The position numbers were made by a program, and so were the translations under genes. The notes beneath the pieces are model-generated. The model saw nothing but the letters and a program-made list of their open reading frames with translations, searched no databases and was not told the DNA's origin. This document shows positions 9,115 through 22,028 of a stretch of 64,000 bases of DNA, in pieces. How positions within the stretch are numbered: position 1 is the stretch's first letter; every line of letters starts with the position of its first letter. Origin of the DNA: Salvia splendens (taxonomy: Eukaryota > Streptophyta > Magnoliopsida > Lamiales > Lamiaceae); the NCBI RefSeq assembly GCF_004379255.2, contig NC_056042.1, positions 14,865,901 through 14,929,900 of the forward strand, in the 5' to 3' direction.

Positions 9115-10584
9115 TTGTGTATACGAATGCGGTCTGGGAAGAACATCTTAGAGTCGCTCGATCTCAAACTTGAAAGGACCCGTAGGAAAATAAGAAGTGA
9201 TCAAGAATCAATGGCAGACAGAACAGAGATAGAGAGGCTTCAGGCCATGGTCAAGTTGTTGATGGATGAGAGAGACGCGAAGAAGGCTGCCCGCGAGGAG
9301 CAAGAAAAGAGGAATAAGGAGATAGTGCCCGTGATGCATATGTTCAATCACGGGAATATGATAACTTTTCCCGAAGGCCCTCTTATTGATGCTAACAATG
9401 TTGAGCGGTGAATGCCCCTTATACAAAGGGTTGAGCAGTTCCCTTTTGCAGCCAGGGACACGGAAGACGCCAACCGCCACCTCTCGAAGTTCGTGGAGAT
9501 TGCCAACACTTTGAAATTAAATGGTGTCGACGACGACGCCATTAGGGTAAGACTCTTTCCTTTTTAATTAATTGATTCTGCTAAAGAGTGGTTTGAGTGT
9601 CTACCCACAGAGCAAGTCTCCATGTGGAAGGATATAGTATAGTGGTTTCCTTCCTCGGCAAGTACTACCCGCCAGGCACGATCTTAAAGCTCGGGAGTGA
9701 GATCTTCCAGTTCATGCAAGGCCACGACGAACCCCTCTACGAGAGGGTCTCCTGTTTCAAAGGCCTCCTCCGCAAGTGCCCCAACCACGGTTTCACCGTG
9801 GACCATCAAGTAGGAATCCTTTGTAATGGATTTAATGAGAAAATTTGTGCTATGTTGGATTCAGGGGCTAATGGAGGATTCTTGCGGAAGAATCAACCGG
9901 ATGCCATGGCGGTTATTGAGGAGTTCGCCACCAACAGTAAGGGGTGGTCGAAGGAGAGGCATAACTCAAGGAGAGTAGCAGCTATAGAGGAGCTCGAAGA
10001 GAGCTCCTTTGCAAAGGATATGGGCGATCTTAGAGTTCGGGTTGACCAAATGGACACATCGAGAAGAGAGGATCCGACTCTACCGACCTCCATCATTGCG
10101 GTCACCAAACCCGACGCTCCTCCTGCTCCTATGGAAGATGTCAACTATGTGCAACAAGGAGGCGGTCCCAATTGGCCTTACACCAAAAATTATCGCCCTA
10201 ACCAGGGGACGGTAATTTCAATAATTATAATGGAACCGTCCTCATCGTAACCTTTCGTACTCTAACATTAATTTCTTGCAACCCCCAGCAGGATTTAGTG
10301 TGAGCAAAGGTGGAGTAGTTAAACCCATCAAGAAGGAGGAGAAGTACGACCAAGGCATCATGAAGATTTTAGAAGTGCTAGTGCAAGATAGGAACAACAA
10401 TGACACCAAGACTGAAGTCGTTGAAGCAAGGTTGAACAACCTCGAGGCCGGAATCAACACAATTTCCACTGCTGTCTTGAACATAAAGACTCAAGTGGAC
10501 CAAGTCCAACAAAAGATTGAGGAGGACAAGGCAAAGACCACACCACGAGTGGCCGATATAAACAAGAAGTGGGTCACCAAGTAG
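9115..10584 (+). pseudogene. Athila-like gag, decayed
   Basis: Gag packages the element RNA into cytoplasmic particles. An N-terminal part (RSGKNILESLDLKLERTRRK, then a charged helix and FPEGPLIDANNVER) ends at a TGA at 9409-9411. The frame then reads on through VEQFPFAARDTEDANRH and SKFVEIANTLKLNGVDDDA. It meets further stops near 9570 and 9640, and shifts frame before FLGKYYPPG and CFKGLLRKCPNHGF (9597-10250). These are classic Athila/Ogre-type gag blocks. A separate frame at 10276-10584 encodes a coiled-coil-like gag tail (VEARLNNLEAGINTISTAVL). No zinc knuckle was seen. Multiple stops make it non-functional. Confidence 0.82.
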
Positions 10585-10802
10585 AAAAAGGATGAAGGCA
10601 GCACTTCCGGAACGAATTCTGGGGTCTGCCTGACTCCCAGCGGACCGCTGCACACCCCGCAGCGGGCCGCCACCGAAGAGGCAGAGGCGCCCACCAAGCA
10701 GGAGCTTGTGCGGCACAATGGGATTGTATTCCCTTTCCAGCCAAAGAAGAAGTTTAAGCCAGGGACACGGAAGACGCCAGTCGCTAAATACTAAGAGAGG
10801 CC

Positions 10803-11510
10803 GTGATGAAGAAGAAAAATCCTACAAAAGCCGACCTTAAGTTGCCTCACCATTGTAGCGAGATTATTCAAAGGGAGAGAGCCGTGAAGCAAAGAGATCT
10901 CGGCCAGTTCATTATTAGGTGCTCGATTGGAGAAGGGAAAGTGGACAAGGCCCTTTGCGATCTAGGGGCTAGCATCAACATCATTCCACTGAAATACTTT
11001 GAAAATTTCAACATCGGACCACTCAAGACGTCGGATGTGATCATAAGGTTGGCCGACAACTCGGCAATCAAAACAGTGGGCATGATTGAGGATGTCTTGG
11101 TAAAGGTAGATGATTTCATCTTCCCTGCAGACTTCATTATTCTTGACATAAAAGTAGATAAGAATGTACCTCTAATCCTAGGCAGAGATTTTCTAGCCAC
11201 ATGCAAAGCTCTTATTGATGTAGGTAGAGGCGAGATCACAATTAGTGACAACTACAGTCGCTCCACTTACAACATAGAGAGCGAAATGCTTAAGTATGAA
11301 GAGGCGCAACAAGCCAAGATAGAGCACGAATGTAGGGCGGTCATGATGACCGACACGTCTAAGCCTTTTAGGCCATTAGAAGGTAAAGATCTTTCTAACC
11401 CTTCTATTTTTATTGTTAATCCTCTTCCTCAAGCTCCCAAAAAGAGCAAGCCTAAACATGCTAAACCTCCCTTGCAGGAGAAGCCTAAGAAGAAGAAGAA
11501 GGACAAGTAG
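10803..11510 (+). pseudogene. Athila-like aspartic protease region
   Basis: The protease would cut the polyprotein. The open frame of about 235 residues contains the active-site block CDLGASINIIPL; Athila-type proteases have D-L-G rather than D-S/T-G, so this is normal for the group. The flap-like stretch LADNSAIKTVG and the C-terminal PLILGRDFLAT follow. A Lys-rich tail (KPKHAKPPLQEKPKKKKKDK) closes the frame. RT, RNase H and integrase that should follow are missing. The next recognisable sequence is the 3' non-coding region with GAGAGGCAACCCAACG (about 11690-11710), so the pol core was deleted before the nested element at 11863 inserted. Confidence 0.82.
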
Positions 11511-11862
11511 CCCCAAACTCTAGTCGACCCAAAGTCTATGTAATCAAGACCTTGAACGGAAGATACAAATGGTGGAAAAGGATTTGCAACAAATTGGTCC
11601 CGTTCAGGGTTTTCAGCACTAGAGTCGTCGATCCGCCCACCTAGTTGGGTCACTTCAAGTCGAGCCAATGACTTTAAACAAAGGCGCTTGTTGAGAGGCA
11701 ACCCAACGTGTTTTTACTTTTTCCCTTCATTTTCGTTTTTCTGTTTTTCCTTAAAATTTCAAGCATTTAGCGACTGTTGCACTATCTACGGCGGTTGCAC
11801 TATCTACGGCGGTCGCTGCCCAGTTTTTAGTGTGCAGGAGCAGGTCGTGCCCTAGGGCAGGT
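11511..11862 (+). other. 3' non-coding region of the Athila-like element (left of the nested insertion)
   Basis: No gene is present. It holds GAGAGGCAACCCAACG (a sequence often seen between pol and the env-like region of Athila-type elements) and further ACGGCGGT(C/T)GC words. The last bases, GCAGG (11857-11861), recur at 20616-20620 after the nested element. Confidence 0.6.
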
Positions 11863-14804
11863 TGTAACACCCCCTTATCCGATTAATTTAATAATCGAAT
11901 AAGTGATGTCACCTTTTGGTACAAATCCCGACTTAACAGAAAATCCTTGATTCTTTTTTTTTATATTTTTTTATACAAGGATATATCATTTCCCTTTACT
12001 TGGCAAACGAAAAAACTGCTATATGACGGCTGAAATTAGACCATAAACCTGTTTCCAAAAGTCTATATATATATATTATACACCTGGATAACGAAGTAAA
12101 TGAAACGTCCAAACTCTATTACACTTTCTATACATGCCACATCTAGTATATCCGAAAGAATTTTCTGAACACAAAAAGGTTGGCTAGTGACCCGACTTGA
12201 GCAGTTGTACATCAAAGAGTTAATCTGTAGGGGGGGAAGAAGAAAGGGGTAAGCTTCAACAAGCCCAGTAGTATACTCAACATTAGAGCCTAATTTCCGG
12301 AGTTAAGTAAACATTATACAACCTATGTGTTTACAATATTAACCCTTGACTATTCTCCAGAACCAACATTCTCATAACCATATACATATCAAAATAACCA
12401 ACAATAAAAGTATGACCTTTATATCGTCCTCCCTTGATTTCCTAGGACTTACTTAAGGCATAATCATATAATCTCATAGTATACCAATAAATATGATCAA
12501 TTATCAGTAGCTAGTGTCGAGCAAAATCATAACTTCATACAACGTCAAATCATGTCAAACATTGTCATATTCACCCTTTTTGCATCAGAGGATCATTAGC
12601 ATCAGAATATATCATTTAGCATCACATAATATCATTTTTCACATAAGCATATAGTTTTCACATATCGTCGCCTTGATCATATAACGTCATATCTTGGCAT
12701 TCACTATCGTATAGCACTTTATATCATATAATCACACCAACGCATATACAGATCACTACAGTTTCACATATCCAAACACATATGACAAAACATGCTCTCA
12801 TGTCAGATATATCAGAGTTAACAGAGGTTTTACACAATCACATATCATAAAAACACATAGCGATCACCATTGTTCTCACATATCAGAACACATATAGCCC
12901 CTTTAAGTGCTTAGTGACAAACAAGTGTACGCGGACCAGATCAGAAACAGAATCAGATACAGACGCGGCCACGGTCCTCGAGTGGATGTCGCACAGACCA
13001 CCCATTAGGGTGCAGACAGATAATCAGACCACCCATTAGGGTGCAGATCAGGCAGATCAGAAAGGGGCCCCTTCATACAACAGACGATCCTCGCTTCGGT
13101 TATCCAGAAGACGAGTGATCACAGATAATGCAGCGCTGCTGTCCTATGGCATGCCAATTGTACCCACATAACACACTCAAGCACGGGGTTGTAAACACAG
13201 TCAAATATACTCATTTTCATATCAATACTTATTTTCAATAATCACTAACATAACACATCAGTATCTTCTTTTCATACCATATCAGATCAGATAAACAGAT
13301 TAATTCCAATTCTATCAATATCATCACATATCCAATATTCACATATTTCACGTCATAAGCAAAATATATAGATCACATAATGTATCACCGATTAACACAC
13401 AATATTATATATGCAATCACGTAAACTTAATTCAGGAACTAAGACCTAATGTAGAATATACTACCTTAAAATCCAAAATGCCATACTAGATCACTTTAGT
13501 CCTTCGCCTTATCCTTGCCCGTGCTATCTCTCGGGGCAGGATTACCTTTCAATAAATAATTCTTATCAACACAACACCAAAAATAACTTAAGCAATAAAC
13601 AAGTTCTCTTTAGTTACTTCTTTTGCACGGAGTACAAGAGGTCAAGCCTATGACAAAAGAATCCCCTTGGTGTCTAGTTAAATTTTAAAACAAAGTTCTT
13701 TCAAAAATTCCCAGTAGGTTGGGCGATATGGCCATTTTCCCACTGTCTATCACTACCTGACAGGTTCTGGCAGCTGTGTTTGGAGATTTTCTAAAAATAG
13801 TAAATGACATCCAAATCAGTTGAAATTTTACAAAGAGCCCCTCAACACATCAAGGTTCATGCAGAAAATTTGAAAATACAATTTGCAACACCTTAAGGGT
13901 GTCGAAAACTTCAAAACCAGCAGCTGAAAACAGCAAAATATACCCAAACCTAGCAGAACAGCGCAGTCCCCCTTTTAAAATTCATTATAAATTCATTTCA
14001 ATTCGGATGAATCTGAATTTTGGCCACATAGCAGAAGACACATAAAAGTATGTCCAGTTAAAATTTCGCAAGAAAAAGAGATCGTTTACTTGGTTAAACT
14101 GGAGTTGACAAATTCGACAAGAACATGACACAAAAGGCTATCTCCTTTATTTCTTTCACCACATCATAATATATATTTACAACCTCCAAAAACCTACTAT
14201 CTAAGATAATCCAACTATATACTCTAATTTTACTTAAATTCAAATTGTGGAGAAACCAATTTAAGAACCCTAGCTTTAAGATTGAGGCAGAAATTGAACA
14301 AATTCGAACGGTGGAGGGACTTGCTGGCTCAAAGGAAGACAAGTCTACTCTAAGATTGTCGGAAACCGGCGACGGAAGCTGCCGGAAAGCCGACGGCGAC
14401 GACAATGCAGAGAAGAGAGATGGTGTTGTGTGTGGGTGAGTAGAGAGATGTTAGGGCAAAGAGGGAGATGAGGGGAGTTTGCTCACTTTCGCCGGAGGAG
14501 CAGCCATCCATCCTTGTGTAAAAGTGGGAGTGAAAAAAATGTAGAATGGGATTGGAGTTCCCGTGAATTCTAGAAGGGAGATTAGAGATAAAAATCTTTC
14601 ACCCCTCCAACCTCTTCTTTTTCTTATTCTTTATTTCATTTCCTTCTTTTCTTTTATTCTTTCTCTATTTCTAATAAAAAAACACCACACAAACAAATAA
14701 TTCACATGATAAGAAAACTATCTACACACTTCTAGAATTAATTTAATTACGACTTCCGATGCATTTGAACTAATTAAAAAAAATTGAAAATTCGGGCCGT
14801 TACA
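11863..14804 (-). repeat. 3' LTR of the LARD-like element
   Basis: About 2.94 kb. It holds a doubled CAGACCACCCATTAGGGTG unit (about 12996-13043) and a GC-rich GACGGAAGCTGCCGG block (about 14372). The small ORF at 14245-14439 lies in that GC-rich block and is not thought to be a gene. Confidence 0.88.
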
Positions 14805-17680
14805 ACTCTCCCCCCTTAGGAAATTTCGTCCTCGAAATTTCATCTAAATTATTATGTCGGGTTAGGCACTTTTGTGCCACTCCTTTAAGGTAATCTTCTA
14901 ATCTCACTCTTCCCCAAAAGAAGTCATAAACACGGTAGAAGACAAAATGGAGCATAACAGCTACTTTACTCCCTCTGTCACAAAGTCCAGTTGAGCATTC
15001 ATTGCAGACACCAAACAAAGACCGCCAAGTACTGTTAGATATGGTGGGAGCTAGAGCAAACAACAAATCTAAGGACGTTCCATGGAAATGTACAGAAATA
15101 TTGAAACGATAACCTTGAACAGATGTATGAAAGATTCCTGACGACCTCCAAATGAACAACAAAGACAAACCTAATAAAGTGAACACGGCAAATCTTTCAC
15201 TAGCAGACACAATCAATCTTTCACTAATAGCACACTGATCCCACACAGACAGCCCGCATAGGGATCACAAGGTGAGGAACAACCATCACGTTAGCTTTTA
15301 AAGCAAACAGGACAAGGCAATGAAGAGAGACAAACCTCACCAAACACTCATCAAAGGGGGGCGATTGATGCCACTCACTCAGGGCTGCAAATCAAAACTA
15401 TGTTTATGAATGAAGAAAAGCTGCTATTAGTAGTGATAATTTGCATCATCAACGGCAATCCCAGAAACCAGTGCTCCCCAAAATCCACAACACAATATAT
15501 AAAAAAATTAAAAGCAGATGAGATGAAGCAAGAGGAAACCAATTACCAAACCAGAACAGAACAACCTTCCAGTGAAAACTATTTAAGACCCATCGAAAAG
15601 ATAAGTTCTGGAAAATGAAGGTCATATCAACAAGCAACAAGAAAGTCTAGATAGAAGAATAAATGGAATAGATAAAATTCTAAGCCCCCTCTGTTGCCAG
15701 CATCAAATATCTTAAGATCCTACTTGGATTGCACATAACTCAACATCACCTGTCACAGGATGAAAGCGAAGCAACCATATCTACAACCACATTGACGTAT
15801 GCACATAAGTAAAGTGGAAGGAAGAAACAGACCAAAGGGAACCAAGCATGAGACCATCACTGCTTTCTTATGGAAACTGATACAGAGCCACCAAATATCT
15901 CTGGATATAAAAGAGCATAACAGTAGGTAAGCTGAAGATCTATGTGGAAGAGAAATGGTGTAAAGCAACATACTACTCCCTCTACTACCCTCCATAAACA
16001 TGATATATCAATGCCAGGACGAAGACTTTCAAAATGGTAAATCCAGGAAGAACAAACTAGTTCATCTTTGATTTGAAAGAAGCTCTAGCAGATGAAATAA
16101 TACAGAGTCAAAAGTATCGATGAAGAAGAAAACGATTGTGATGAAAAATCAATAGTAGAATGTAGTACAAAAGCAATAAACATGAAAGTACGTTGTGCCA
16201 CTTTGCGAGTCAAATATGAGGACCTTAGACAAAATGGTTCAAACGAAGGTGTGAAGAAATCCATCAAGGAATGACTTTCTAGTGCAGATCTACGAAAAAT
16301 ATTAGCTAACAAGAAATAAGGATACGGTTCAGAGGTATTTATTGAGGCAAAGATCAGAGGTTTTACAATTCAGATGTTCAACGAATATGATATCATGAAA
16401 GAAAATTCGGATCAAGACGTAGAGATACCAAATGGAAAGGTCGATCCACGAATTCCTTGGAAATGAATAAATCAACGGGAAACAACAATGATGAGAAAAT
16501 AGATGATCCCTTAATACATGGTAGCAGAGTGACTGACCAATAGATTTCATCAGATAACTGCAAAGCAGTTTGGAAAGATTAACCAAAGGTAAGAATGAAA
16601 TGGCTTCAAAGTTAAAACCAATCAGTTTGTCGAAGAGGGACGCTACCGAGATTCGAGTTACGTGGAGTGGCCAGTTCCACGTAACTACTTTCTCAGTCAC
16701 ACAGAAATTCTATTTCATATTTCAAATATTCCTAACCTCTGGAACCATTTAAACAATCGAAAGACATAAACTAATGGTCAGTGATCTAAAGGTCAAAAAA
16801 AGTACGACTGAGGTGGTAAAAATTTCAATAGAACAAAGACTGATCAGCATATTCTCTGAGCCACATTTGGTTTGAAGTTAACAAACATCATGGTTAAGGA
16901 ACAATAGGAATATACGAATCATATCAGTGGCTACAAACTCGGTATAGAAAATAATGACATAGAGGTGGTAGATAAGTAAGCAATCAATGTTTAGGTGACC
17001 CAAAACAATACAATTATCAGGAATTGATCAAAGAAGATAATTTCAACCGGAAAACACTTCATTCAATTATCTTGCAGGGTCAGCAAAAAAAAGGCAAACA
17101 TGTTGGAGGGTCTAAAACAACAAATGCGAAATAATAGTAATAATTCAAGAATGTAATAACTCAAAGATCGCATGGTAAAAACAAAAAGGAGTTATCACCA
17201 GATTCTCACTAAGCTGATGAAATGCAATGAAATTTAGAATTAAGGACATCTCATCATTCAGGTTAGCAATGCCGTGGTCAATGAATCCCAAAAGTCAAGC
17301 TATATGAAACAAACTTTTGTCATAGAATATTTTAGATCGAAGAGTTCCATGAATTATGGAATGGTCAAAATCTGACAATATAATAAGGTGACAAGTGGAT
17401 AATCCCAGAAGAGACTTTAGAGAATATACATATAGACGGTCCAAAATTTTCAAATGAGGATGAAAACTTATTTAGGCAACAGAATGCCAACAACAGGAGG
17501 ACCAACAAGAATTCTCAAAGAAAGATCACGAATGACAGCTCTCATTTCACATATTCAGACCACTAGACCATAATAGCTACATCAAGTCACTAGCAAAGAC
17601 CCGGATCAAAATCCTATGTGGCATGTTCTAGACTCGTCTCAAGCTTAGGACCGCCTAAACCTAGGCTCTGGTACCAAACT
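14805..17680 (-). other. Internal region of the LARD-like element, no coding capacity
   Basis: Both strands were scanned for gag, protease, RT, RNase H, integrase and chromodomain motifs and none was seen. ORFs here are shorter than 150 codons and carry no recognisable motif. Only the PPT (about 14806-14818) and PBS (17665-17676) at its ends can be assigned. Confidence 0.75.
17665..17676 (-). promoter_or_regulatory. Primer-binding site of the LARD-like element
   Basis: The minus strand reads TGGTACCAGAGC, one base off the initiator-Met PBS, and lies four bases from the LTR end. Confidence 0.8.
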
Positions 17681-20615
17681 TGTAACACCCCTTACCCGTT
17701 TATTTTAATAATCAAATAAATGATATCACATTTTGGTACGAATCCTGAATTAACAGAAAACTCCTTGATTCTTTTTTTTATATTTTTTTATACAAAGATA
17801 TATCATTTCCCTTTACTTGGCAAACGGAAAAACTGCTATATAACATCTAGAATTAGACCATAAATCTATTTCCAAAAGTCTATATATATATTTATACAAC
17901 CTGGATAACGAAGTAAATGAAACGTCCAAACTCTATTACACTTTCTATACATGCCACATCTAGTATATCCGAAAGATTTTTTTGAACACAAAAAGGCTGG
18001 CTAGTGACCCGACTTGAGCAGTTGTACATCGAAAGAGCTAATCTGCAGGGGGGAAAAGGAAGGGGTGAGCTTCAACCAGCCCAGTAGTATACTCAACATT
18101 AGAGCCTAATTTCCGGAGTTAAGTAAACATTATACAACCTATGTGTTTACAATATTAACCCTTGACTATTCTCCAGAACCAACATTCTCATAACCATATA
18201 TATCAATAATAAATAACAACAATAAAAGTCTGACCTTTATATCGTCCTCCCTTGATTTCCTGGGACTTACTTAAGGCATAATCATATAATCTCATAGTAT
18301 ACCAATAAATATGATCAATTATCAGTAGCTAGTGTCGAGCAAAATCATAACTTCATACAACGTCAAATCATGTCAAACATTGTCATATTCACCCTTTTTG
18401 CATCAGAGGATCATTAGCATCAGAATATATAATTTAGCATCACATAAGCATATAGTTTTCACATATCGTCGCCTTGATCATATAACGTCATATCTTGGCA
18501 TTCACTATCGTATAGCACTTTATATAATATAATCACACCAACGCATATACAGATCACTACAGTTTCACATATCCAAACACATATGACAAAACATGCTCTC
18601 ATGTCAGATTTATCAGAGTTAACAGAGGTTTCACACAATCACATATCATAAAACACATAGCGATCACCATTGTTCTCACATATCAGAACACATATAGCCC
18701 CATTAAGTGCTTAGTGACAAACTAGGGTACGCGGACCAGATCAGAAACAGAATCAGATACAGACGCGGCCATGGTCCTCGAGAGGATGCCGCACAGACCA
18801 CCCATTAGGGTGCAAACAGATAATCAGACCACCCATTAAGGTGCAGATCAGGCAGATCAGAAAGGGGCCCATCATATAGACGATCATATAACAGACGATC
18901 CTCGCTTCGGTTATCCAGAAGACGAGTGATCACAGATAATGCAGCGCGTGCTGTCCTATGGCATGCCAATTGTACCCACAGAACACACTCAAGCACGGGG
19001 CGTAAACACAGTCAAATATACTCATTTTCATATCAATACTTATTTTCAATAATCACTAACATAACACATCAGTATCTTCTTTTCATACCATATCAGATCA
19101 GATAAACAGATTAATTCCAATTCTATCAATATCATCACATATCCAATATTCACATATTTCACGTCATAAGCAAAATATATAGATCACATAATGTATCACC
19201 GATTAACACACAATATTTTATATGCAATCACGTAAACTTAATTCAGGAATTAAGACCTAATGTAGAATATACTACCTTAAAATCCAAAATGCCATACTAG
19301 ATCACTTTAGTCCTTCGCCTTCTCCTTGCCCGTGCTATCTCTCGGGGCAGGATTACCTTTCAATAAATAATTCTTATCAACACAACACCAAAAATAACTT
19401 AAGCAATAAACAAGTTCTCTTTAGTTACTTCTTTTGCACGGAGTACAAGAGGTCAATCCTATGACAAAAGAATCCCCTTGGTGTCTAGTTAAATTTTAAA
19501 ACAAAGTTCTTTCAAAAATTCCAAGTAGGTTGGGAGATATGGCCATTTTCCTACTGTCTATCACGACCTGACAGGTTCTGGCAGCTGTGTTTGGAGATTT
19601 TCTAAAAATAGTAAATGACATCCAAATCAGTTGAAATTTTACAAAGAGCCCCTCAACACATCAAGGTTCATGCAGAAAATTTGAAAATACAATTTGCAAC
19701 ACCTTAAGGGTATCGAAAACTTCAAAACCAGCAGCTGAAAACAGCAAAATATACCCAGACCTAGCCGAACAGCGCAGTCCCCTTTTAAAATTCATTATAA
19801 ATTCATTTCAATTCGGATGAAGCTGAATTTTGGCCACATAGCAGAAGACACATAAAAGTATGTCCAGTTAAAATTTTGGAAGAAAAAGAGAACGTTTACT
19901 TGGCTAAATCGGAGTTGATAAATTCGGCCAGAACATGACACAAAAGGCTATCTCCTTTATTTCTTTCACCACAACATAATATATATTTACAACCTCCAAA
20001 AACCTACTATCTAAGATAATCCAACTATATACTCTAATTTTACTTAAATTCAAATTGAGAGAAACCAATTTAAGAACCCTAGCTTTAAGATGAGGCAGAA
20101 ATTGAACAAATTCGAAAGGTGAGGGACTTGCTGGCTCAAAGGGAAGACAAGTCTACTCTAAGATTGTCGGAAACCGGCGACGGAAGCTGCCGGAAAGCCG
20201 ACGGCGACGGCAATGCAGAGAAGAGAGATGGTGTTGTGTGTGGGTGAGTAGAGAGATGTTAAGGCAAAGAGGGAGATGAGGGGAGTTTGCTCACTTTCGC
20301 TGGAGGAGCAGCCATCCATCCTTGTGTAAAAGTGGGAGTGAAAAAATGTAGAATGGGATTGGAGTTCCCGTGAATTCTAGAAGGGAGATTAGAGATAAAA
20401 ATCTTTCACCCCTCCAACCTCTTCTTTTTCTTATTCTTTATTTCATTTCCTTCTTTTCTTTTATTCTTTCTCTATTTCTAATAAAAAAAACACCACACAA
20501 ACAAATAATTCACATGATAAGAAACTATCTACACACTTCTAGAATTGAATTTATTTACGACTTCCGATGTATTTGAACTAATTAAAAAAAAAATTTGAAA
20601 ATTCGGGCCGTTACA
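17681..20615 (-). repeat. 5' LTR of the LARD-like element
   Basis: About 2.93 kb, colinear with 11863-14804 over its full length apart from small indels (for example a missing 12-base TAATATCATTTT piece near 18440). Confidence 0.88.
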
Positions 20616-21438
20616 GCAGGCCTAGGGCGGGTTGTAGCGGCCGCTTTGTGAACCGCCACGGCTTGTTGGAGAGGTGCCATTTTCATAACACGCGCAGCGG
20701 TCGCTGCAAAACTCGCAGTGGTTGCCACGGAAGGGGCTGAGACGCATTTTTTCTTATTTAAGGTGAGTTTTCTCTCTTTCCTTCCAACGTCTTCTCCAAT
20801 TCTCCTCTGCACACGACCCCAACTACAAAATATCACCAAATTCACACACCCACACTCTCCTTCTCCCATTCCATTCCTAAATTCAAGCTTTCATCGTCCA
20901 ATTCTCTCCAACTCAAGGTATGAATCATACTTTTAATTTCTGAGCTTAGATGGAATTCTTCCATTGATTTTGCTCTTTCTTGATAAATTATATGGGGGAT
21001 GGGTGTGTGATGATGTTTTTACTTGTGTTTCATGGTTGAATTTTGCATAGGGTGATGAATTGTTGGTTTTTGTTGATGAATTCCCTCTTGTTCTTAGTTG
21101 TCTATATGTTGCAATCATGTTCATAGAATTGTGAGGCTATTATTACTTCCATGAATTGCAATACATGTGTAGTCATAGAGATTGTTGTTTTGTGTTGTTT
21201 ATGTTATACGTCTCTGCATGGGGGATGAATTTACGTTGGGGGATGGATTTTAGTTGTTCTAAATTGCTGGTTTTGTTTCACATGATCGCATGCTACATTT
21301 TAGAATATTTACTTGTTACAAACTTCTGCATCTTTGATGATTTTTTTTATGTATGCTTAGTTTAGTGCAAGTTTGGGGAACCATTGTTTGTCTATTATTT
21401 GGTGTTCTTATTAGAGTTTAATTTTCTTTTGTAGGAAA
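20616..21438 (+). other. Athila-like 3' region resumed after the nested element
   Basis: This opens with GCAGG and CCTAGGGCGGG, continuing the interrupted element, and carries more CAGCGGTCGCTG words. The rest is a T-rich leader before the env-like ORF. No gene is seen. Confidence 0.55.
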
Positions 21439-21852
21439 ATGACAACAAGAGGCAAGCCCGATAATGCGAAGAGCTACGAAGTTAGCCTTCCCATGGATGA
21501 ACAAAAGGCAATGTGGAAGAGAGTCTCGGTACGAGATACAGTGCCCTCACGGTACCCCCATGAGTTTCCCCTTGGTACTTTGGGGATTCTAGACGACTTT
21601 TGGGCGTTGTGCAACGTCGGGGAGGGAAATGGCCTAATCCACATGTTCCAAGGGAAATGGCCATCATATAGGAGACTCACTCTCGAGTTCCTAAGCACAC
21701 TCAAGGTGCACAAGAACCACCGTTCCCGCACCCCCGAGAGCATTGACTTTCACCTCGGCAACCGCAACCACTCTTTCTCCATAGAGGACCTTTGTGAGGT
21801 GTTCCACTTTTTCGACCCAGAGGAGATTGACTATGAGTATTCCGATGTTTAG
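21439..21852 (+). pseudogene. Athila env-like / ORF1-type protein, truncated
   Basis: This short ORF begins MTTRGKPDNAKSYEVSLP and contains GKWPSYRRLTLEFLSTLKV followed by SIDFHLGNRNHSFSIEDLCE. That is the hallmark of the plant-specific Athila ORF (the ATHILA ORF-1 domain family) found downstream of pol. Its role is unknown; an envelope-like function has been proposed for related ORFs. Only 137 residues remain before a TAG at 21850. The related ORF at 26514-28727 shows that several hundred residues are missing. It sits at the right end of the interrupted element that starts at 7534. Confidence 0.7.
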
Positions 21853-22028
21853 GGTGCAATGACCACGGAATGAGAAGACCATGATCCGGGTTATACCAAA
21901 CGTCTCTTCGTCCAAAATATTTTTTTTACTCCAAAACTAGTGCACAAAAACTCGGAGTGTACACATCCCCTCCAGTGAATCAGGGTGATCCTGCCGGCCA
22001 GGACAAACATATGCAGGTGATGACTGAC

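Larger units (their letters stand above)
11863..20615 (-). mobile_element. Large non-coding LTR retrotransposon derivative (LARD-like), nested
   Basis: Two long LTRs (11863-14804 and 17681-20615) flank 2.88 kb. Orientation is minus: the PBS (complement of 17665-17676, TGGTACCAGAGC) follows the 5' LTR at 17681-20615. A purine tract AAGGGGGGAGAG (complement of about 14806-14818) precedes the 3' LTR. LTR ends are TGTAACGG…GTGTTACA on the minus strand. GCAGG on both sides is the likely target duplication, with one extra T on the left. The internal region has no gag or pol. The junction with a GAGGACGAAATTTC block is typical of Tekay/Del chromoviruses, so it probably moves with their enzymes. The LTRs look about 95% identical in the stretches compared by eye, and neither is truncated. 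Confidence 0.88.

Noticed and set aside
14800..15246. A 148-codon minus-strand ORF at the end of the LARD-like element
   Set aside because: It overlaps the LTR border and PPT and shows no gag or pol motif; chance frame.
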